From assembly GCA_965230215.1 (NCBI GenBank), contig CBDDKN010000004.1:186001-250000 (forward strand): a stretch of 64,000 nucleotides of DNA. The letters are read 5' to 3'. Below, in pieces: positions 62,001-64,000 of this stretch; positions within the stretch are counted from its first letter, which is position 1, and each line of letters starts with the position of its first letter. The DNA is from RFSX01 sp965230215. Lineage in GTDB: Bacteria; Bacteroidota; Bacteroidia; Chitinophagales; Saprospiraceae. The notes under the pieces were generated by a model. The model saw nothing but the letters and a program-made list of their open reading frames with translations, ran no database searches and was not told the DNA's origin. Made by a program: the position numbers and the translations under genes.

Positions 62001-64000
62001 CGTAGCGATAATCTTACCGTCGTTAGAATCAGTCATAGAAGAGACAAGATCATTAAGGACGATAGAGTTGGTAGTACCATTTTCATCGATGTACTCAAGT
62101 GTGTTAGTAGTTGGGTTGAAAGAAAGTGAAGTCACAGTCTCACAGTTATCCACTACGTTACACAGGTTGATATTGGTAGTCACGCCGTCTTCATCGACAT
62201 AGTCGAAAGAAACATTGTCAGCATTAAGAGCTACAGAAGTAAGTGTTTCAGCAGCGCCATCGAAAGTAGTATCAGTACCATCCTCAGAAGTATAAGTGAA
62301 AGTACCGTCACCATTATCAGTAAGCGTAGTCACAGTTTCTTCGATTAGGGTAGTAGTACCGTCACCAGAAACGTGAGTAGCGATAGTTTGAACGTTAGTG
62401 TTGGTGTTGTTATCAGTAACAACAGAAACAAGGTCACCAAGATCAACAGTGTTGATATCACCATCTTCATCCGTGTACTCCAACTGGTTAGTAGAAGTAT
62501 TGAATATAAGAGTAGTAACAGTTTCACAAGAGTCAACAGCAGCACAAAGGTTAAGAGTGGTAGTCACGCCGTTTTCATCTACATACTCGATGTCCTGGTT
62601 GTTGGTGCTAAGAGCGATAGTAGTCGTTGCTTCATCATAAGTAGTAACAACACCAGTTTCCGAAGTATAAGTAAATGTACCGTCACCGTTGTCAACAAGT
62701 GTAGTAACAGTTTCCTCGATGTTAGTGATAGTACCATCACCAGCAGTGTGCGTAGCGATAATCTTACCGTCGTTAGAATCAGTCATAGAAGAGACAAGAT
62801 CATTAAGGACGATAGAGTTGGTAGTACCATTTTCATCGATGTACTCAAGCGTGTTAGTAGTCGGATTGAAAGAAAGTGAAGTCACAGTCTCACAGTTATC
62901 CACTACGTTACACAGGTTGATATTGGTAGTCACGCCGTCTTCATCGACATAGTCGAAAGAGACGTTGTCAGCATTAAGAGCTACAGAAGTAAGTGTTTCA
63001 GCAGCACCATCGAAAGTAGTATCAGTACCATCCTCAGCAGTATAAGTGAAAGTACCGTCACCATTATCAGTAAGCGTAGTCACAGTTTCTTCGATTAAGG
63101 TAGTAGTACCGTCACCAGAAACGTGAGTAGCGATAGTTTGCACGTTAGTGTTGGTGTTGTTATCAGTAACAACAGAAACAAGGTCACCAAGATCAACAGT
63201 GTTGATATCACCATCTTCATCCGTGTACTCCAACTGGTTAGTAGAAGTATTGAATATAAGAGTAGTCACAGTTTCACAAGAGTCAACAGCAGCACAAAGG
63301 TTAAGAGTGGTAGTCACGCCGTTTTCATCTACATACTCGATGTCCTGGTTGTTGGTGCTAAGAGCGATAGTAGTAGTCGCTTCATCATAAGTAGTAACAA
63401 CACCAGTTTCCGAAGTATAAGTAAATGTACCGTTGCCATTGTCAACAAGAGTAGTAACAGTTTCCTCGATGTTAGTGATAGTACCATCACCAGCAGTGTG
63501 CGTAGCGATAATTTTACCGTCGTTAGAATCAGTCATAGAAGAGACAAGATCATTAAGGACGATAGAGTTGGTAGTACCATTTTCATCGATGTACTCAAGC
63601 GTGTTAGTAGTTGGGTTGAAAGAAAGTGAAGTCACAGTCTCACAGTTATCCACTACGTTACACAGGTTGATATTGGTAGTCACGCCGTCTTCATCGACAT
63701 AGTCGAAAGAAACATTGTCAGCATTAAGAGCTACAGAAGTAAGTGTTTCAGCAGCGCCATCGAAAGTAGTATCAGTACCATCCTCAGCAGTATAAGTGAA
63801 AGTACCGTCACCATTATCAGTAAGCGTAGTCACAGTTTCTTCGATTAGGGTAGTAGTACCGTCACCAGAAACGTGAGTAGCGATAGTTTGCACGTTAGTG
63901 TTGGTGTTGTTATCAGTAACAACAGAAACAAGGTCACCAAGATCAACAGTGTTGATGTCACCATCTTCATCCGTGTACTCCAACTGGTTAGTAGAAGTAT
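50064..64000 (-). CDS. Giant acidic repeat protein, N-terminus outside the window
   Basis: The frame is open to the window edge, so at least 4644 codons belong to it and the start is not seen. From N to C: a ~250-residue double unit repeated about four times, then about 23 units of 128 residues, then about four short units of 62 residues, and a unique C-terminus of about 95 residues. The repeats are rich in Asp, Glu, Asn, Thr (NGDGTYTYTSEDGTDTTFDG). I count only about seven Lys/Arg in the visible part. Each long unit has a CX5C pair (LCNVVDNC or LCAAVDSC). The C-terminus (ECFYPPTIPIDASATGSF ... INILFCER) matches no T9SS sorting domain I know. A secreted, Ca2+-dependent fibre or adhesin is a guess. 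The family is not recognised. Confidence 0.85.
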   Translation of the reverse strand, partial: TSTNQLEYTDEDGDINTVDLGDLVSVVTDNNTNTNVQTIATHVSGDGTTTLIEETVTTLTDNGDGTFTYTAEDGTDTTFDGAAETLTSVALNADNVSFDYVDEDGVTTNINLCNVVDNCETVTSLSFNPTTNTLEYIDENGTTNSIVLNDLVSSMTDSNDGKIIATHTAGDGTITNIEETVTTLVDNGNGTFTYTSETGVVTTYDEATTTIALSTNNQDIEYVDENGVTTTLNLCAAVDSCETVTTLIFNTSTNQLEYTDEDGDINTVDLGDLVSVVTDNNTNTNVQTIATHVSGDGTTTLIEETVTTLTDNGDGTFTYTAEDGTDTTFDGAAETLTSVALNADNVSFDYVDEDGVTTNINLCNVVDNCETVTSLSFNPTTNTLEYIDENGTTNSIVLNDLVSSMTDSNDGKIIATHTAGDGTITNIEETVTTLVDNGDGTFTYTSETGVVTTYDEATTTIALSTNNQDIEYVDENGVTTTLNLCAAVDSCETVTTLIFNTSTNQLEYTDEDGDINTVDLGDLVSVVTDNNTNTNVQTIATHVSGDGTTTLIEETVTTLTDNGDGTFTYTSEDGTDTTFDGAAETLTSVALNADNVSFDYVDEDGVTTNINLCNVVDNCETVTSLSFNPTTNTLEYIDENGTTNSIVLNDLVSSMTDSNDGKIIATHTAGDGTITNIEETVTTLVDNGDGTFTYTSETGVVTTYDETTTTIALSANNQDIEYVDENGLTTTLNLCAAVDSCETVTTLIFNTSTNQLEYTDEDGDINTVDLGDLVSVVTDNNTNTNVQTIATHVSGDGTTTLIEETVTTLTDNGDGTFTYTSEDGTDTTFDGAAETLTSVALNADNVSFDYVDEDGVTTNINLCNVVDNCETVTSLSFNPTTNTLEYIDENGTTNSIVLNDLVSSMTDSNDGKIIATHTAGDGTITNIEETVTTLVDNGNGTFTYTSETGVVTTYDEATTTIALSTNNQDIEYVDENGVTTTLNLCAAVDSCETVTTLIFNTSTNQLEYTDEDGDINTVDLGDLVSVVTDNNTNTNVQTIATHVSGDGTTTQIEETITDVTSYNTGNVIADHTSEDGTTIDIEETVTTLTDNGDGTYTYTSEDGTDTTFDGAAETLTSVALNADNVSFDYVDEDGVTTNINLCNVVDNCETVTSLSFNPATNELAYVDENGTTNTIVLSALASSVSDENSNTNVQTIATHTSGDGTITDIEETITTLTDNGDGTFTYTSEDGTDTTFDGAAETLTSVALNADNVSFDYVDENGATTNINLCNVVDNCETLTSLSFNAATNELEYSDEDGNTNTIDISGLISTVTDNNTNTNVQTIATHVSGDGTTTLIEETVTTITDNGDGTYTYTSEDGTDTTFDGAAETLTSVALNADNVSFDYVDENGATTNINLCNVVDNCETLTSMSFNAATNELEYSDEDGNTNTIDISGLISTVTDNNTNTNVQTIATHVSGDGTTTLIEETVTTITDNGDGTYTYTSEDGTDTTFDGAAETLTSVALNADNVSFDYVDENGATTNINLCNVVDNCETVTSLSFNPATNELAYVDENGTTNTIVLSALASSVSDENSNTNVQTIATHTSGDGTITDIEETITTLTDNGDGTFTYTSEDGTDTTFDGAAETLTSVALNADNVSFDYVDENGATTNINLCNVVDNCETLTSLSFNAATNELEYSDEDGNTNTIDISGLISTVTDNNTNTNVQTIATHVSGDGTTTLIEETVTTITDNGDGTYTYTSEDGTDTTFDGAAETLTSVALNADNVSFDYVDENGATTNINLCNVVDNCETLTSLSFNAATNELEYSDEDGNTNTIDISGLISTVTDNNTNTNVQTIATHVSGDGTTTLIEETVTTITDNGDGTYTYTSEDGTDTTFDGAAETLTSVALNADNVSFDYVDENGATTNINLCNVVDNCETLTSLSFNAATNELEYSDEDGNTNTIDISGLISTVTDNNTNTNVQTIATHVSGDGTTTLIEETVTTITDNGDGTYTYTSEDGTDTTFDGAAETLTSVALNADNVSFDYVDENGATTNINLCNVVDNCETVTSLSFNPATNELAYVDENGTTNTIVLSALASSVSDENSNTNVQTIATHTSGDGTITDIEETITTLTDNGDGTFTYTSEDGTDTTFDGAAETLTSVALNADNVSFDYVDENGATTNINLCNVVDNCETLTSLSFNAATNELEYSDEDGNTNTIDISGLISTVTDNNTNTNVQTIATHVSGDGTTTLIEETVTTITDNGDGTYTYTSEDGTDTTFDGAAETLTSVALNADNVSFDYVDENGATTNINLCNVVDNCETLTSLSFNAATNELEYSDEDGNTNTIDISGLISTVTDNNTNTNVQTIATHVSGDGTTTLIEETVTTITDNGDGTYTYTSEDGTDTTFDGAAETLTSVALNADNVSFDYVDENGATTNINLCNVVDNCETLTSLSFNAATNELEYSDEDGNTNTIDISGLISTVTDNNTNTNVQTIATHVSGDGTTTLIEETVTTITDNGDGTYTYTSEDGTDTTFDGAAETLTSVALNADNVSFDYVDENGATTNINLCNVVDNCETVTSLSFNPATNELAYVDENGTTNTIVLSALASSVSDENSNTNVQTIATHTSGDGTITDIEETITTLTDNGDGTFTYTSEDGTDTTFDGAAETLTSVALNADNVSFDYVDENGATTNINLCNVVDNCETVTSLSFNPATNELAYVDENGTTNTIVLSALASSVSDENSNTNVQTIATHTSGDGTITDIEETITTLTDNGDGTFTYTSEDGTDTTFDGAAETLTSVALNADNVSFDYVDENGATTNINLCNVVDNCETLTSLSFNAATNELEYSDEDGNTNAIDISGLISTVTDNNTNTNVQTIATHVSGDGTTTLIEETVTTITDNGDGTYTYTSEDGTDTTFDGAAETLTSVALNADNVSFDYVDENGATTNINLCNVVDNCETLTSLSFNAATNELEYSDEDGNTNAIDISGLISTVTDNNTNTNVQTIATHVSGDGTTTLIEETVTTITDNGDGTYTYTSEDGTDTTFDGAAETLTSVALNADNVSFDYVDENGATTNINLCNVVDNCETVTSLSFNPATNELAYVDENGTTNTIVLSALASSVSDENSNTNVQTIATHTSGDGTITDIEETITTLTDNGDGTFTYTSEDGTDTTFDGAAETLTSVALNADNVSFDYVDENGATTNINLCNVVDNCETLTSLSFNAATNELEYSDEDGNTNAIDISGLISTVTDNNTNTNVQTIATHVSGDGTTTLIEETVTTITDNGDGTYTYTSEDGTDTTFDGAAETLTSVALNADNVSFDYVDENGATTNINLCNVVDNCETLTSLSFNAVTNELEYSDEDGNTNAIDISGLISTVTDNNTNTNVQTIATHVSGDGTSTQIEETITDVTSYNTGNVIADHTSEDGTTIDIEETVTTLTDNGDGTYTYTSENGTATTFDGTAETLTSVALNADNVSFDYVDENGATTNINLCNVVDNCETLTSLSFNAATNELEYSDEDGNTNAIDISGLISTVTDNNTNTNVQTIATHVSGDGTSTQIEETVTTLTDNGDGTYTYTSENGTATTFDGTAETLTSVALNADNVSFDYVDENGATTNINLCNVVDNCETLTSLSFNAATNELEYSDEDGNTNAIDISGLISTVTDNNTNTNVQTIATHVSGDGTSTQIEETVTTLTDNGDGTYTYTSENGTATTFDGTAETLTSVALNADNVSFDYVDENGATTNINLCNVVDNCETLTSLSFNAATNELEYSDEDGNTNTIDISGLISTVTDNNTNTNVQTIATHVSGDGTSTQIEETITDVTSYNTGNVIADHTSEDGTTIDIEETVTTLTDNGDGTYTYTSEDGTATTFDATTETLTSVALNADNVSFDYVDENGATTNINLCNVVDNCETLTSLSFNAATNELEYSDEDGNTNAIDISGLISTVTDNNTNTNVQTIATHVSGDGTSTQIEETVTTLTDNGDGTFTYTSEDGTDTTFDGAAETLTSVALNADNVSFDYVDENGATTNINLCNVVDNCETLTSLSFNAATNELEYSDEDGNTNAIDISGLISTVTDNNTNTNVQTIATHVSGDGTSTQIEETITDVTSYNTGNVIADHTSEDGTTIDIEETVTTLNDNGDGTYTYTSEDGTATTFDGAAETITTLVDNGDGTYTYTSENGTATTIDNSSETLTSIALNGDGNSFDYVDEDGVTTNINLCNVVDNCETLTSLTFNSTTNELEYTDEDGTTNAVDLDDLVSSVIDVNSALLVKTIATHTSGDGTVTNIEETVTSLGLNGGTNELEYTDENGTVNAVDLSSLFSSAADLNTAPGVNIIASHTSGDGTTTYIEETVTSLALNGGTNELEYTDENGSTNAIDLSSLFSSAADVNTASSVNVIATHTSGDGTVTNIEETVTSLGLNGGTNELEYTDENGSTNAIDLSSLFSSAADLNTASGVNIIASHTSGDGTTTFIEETVTSLSYNSGTESLEYTDENGSVNNVDLSSLVSTVTDNNTNTSVQTIATHTGGDGTITAIEETVTTLVDNGDNTYTFTSEDGSETTIDHKECFYPPTIPIDASATGSFSINMHANYVAQYGSPAISSPSAGTIPTFGATELDYHVLDYDNTVINVTNVTDDGWLFYDITSVPANNCTYINILFCER
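50450..51310 (-). repeat. Short 62-residue repeat units of the giant protein
   Basis: Four to five units of the form EETVTSLALNGGTNELEYTD, then ENGSTNAIDLSSLFSSAADL, then SHTSGDGTTT. The distance between equivalent sites (for example 50725 and 50911) is 186 bases. These units equal the 128-residue unit minus a 66-residue Cys-containing module. Confidence 0.8.
51310..60850 (-). repeat. Array of about 23 units of 384 bases in two variants
   Basis: Each unit codes for 128 residues. Variant S contains NAATNELEYSDEDGNTN and ISGLISTVTDNN; variant Q contains NPATNELAYVDENGTTN and LSALASSVSDEN. Six Q units lie at spacings of 3, 4, 4, 1 and 3 units (N to C). A 29-residue insert (DVTSYNTGNVIADHTSEDG) adds 87 bases at four places (near 51.7, 52.55, 53.8 and 60.8 kb). 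Many units are identical or nearly so at the DNA level. Confidence 0.88.
60850..64000 (-). repeat. Array of 750-base double units
   Basis: Two related units alternate: one of 128 residues (NTSTNQLEYTDEDGDINTVD) and one of 122 residues (NPTTNTLEYIDENGTTNSIV, with the only lysine, NDGKII). Equivalent sites lie at 61648, 62398 and 63148, exactly 750 bases apart. The array continues past the window edge. Confidence 0.88.

Noticed and set aside
50404..63702. Many open plus-strand frames of 60-200 codons across the giant repeat gene
   Set aside because: They repeat with the same 384- or 750-base period as the minus-strand gene and code for low-complexity Val/Leu/Ser strings. They arise because the Asp/Thr/Asn-rich codons of the real gene read without stops on the other strand.
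50064..64000. Possible CRISPR array or satellite DNA because of the regular repeats
   Set aside because: The units are far too long, have no spacers, and keep one reading frame throughout; they are coding repeats.

Overview
The window looks like a chromosome segment of a Bacteroidota bacterium, most probably from the Saprospiria or a nearby marine lineage (inference). The reasons are AT-rich DNA, promoter cores of the TAnnTTTG type, a short sigma-70 factor, two kinds of type IX secretion (T9SS) sorting domain, a GWxTD protein, a TonB-dependent receptor with a carboxypeptidase-like N-terminal domain, a bacillithiol gene and a sphingolipid gene cluster. No rRNA, tRNA, IS element or CRISPR array was seen, and there is no gene-free stretch above 300 bases.

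Layout. 1-7061 (+): the end of a T9SS type B protein, then a GH13 alpha-glucosidase, a vanadium-haloperoxidase-like lipoprotein, an SSS-family Na+/solute symporter, a sterol-desaturase-family enzyme and a TruC-like pseudouridine synthase. 7058-14276: mixed housekeeping genes, including glpX, rpoD (primary sigma factor), an Lrp/AsnC regulator, a CtpA-type S41 protease and a degenerate YrdC-like protein. 14400-27050: a PKD-rich T9SS type B protein, rplS, an SDR, a lipoprotein/GWxTD/nitrilase operon, a haem-binding protein with an apparent frameshift, a TonB-dependent receptor, a nucleoid-associated protein, a serine/threonine dehydratase and a YitT protein.

27114-35001 (-): nine consecutive genes that together could make inositol-phosphoryl ceramide. 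They are a CDP-alcohol phosphatidyltransferase (PI-phosphate synthase), a DUF4833-like protein, a PAP2/Aur1-like IPC synthase candidate, serine palmitoyltransferase, a GNAT-fold ceramide synthase candidate (bCerS-like), an NAD-dependent epimerase-fold ketosphinganine reductase candidate (CerR-like), myo-inositol-phosphate synthase, a PgpA-like phosphatase and a GtrA membrane protein. Divergent from the cluster are fabH and bshB1. 36925-42665 (-) holds an RNA methyltransferase, an acyl-CoA carboxylase beta subunit, an EGF-domain lipoprotein, a cystathionine beta-synthase and a LysM protein.

42768-64000 (-) is occupied by two giant surface-type proteins. The first (about 2350 aa) carries 21 Ig-like repeats, 18 of which form a three-domain super-repeat present six times with a 639-bp period, followed by SdrD-B-like domains and a T9SS type A sorting domain. 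The second is open at the window edge (more than 4640 aa). It is made almost wholly of near-identical acidic repeats (128-aa units, a 250-aa double unit and 62-aa short units), has only about seven Lys/Arg residues in the visible part, carries a CX5C pair in every long unit, and ends in a C-terminal domain that does not look like any T9SS sorting domain I know. The inositol-sphingolipid cluster and this basic-residue-free repeat protein are the most interesting parts of the window.
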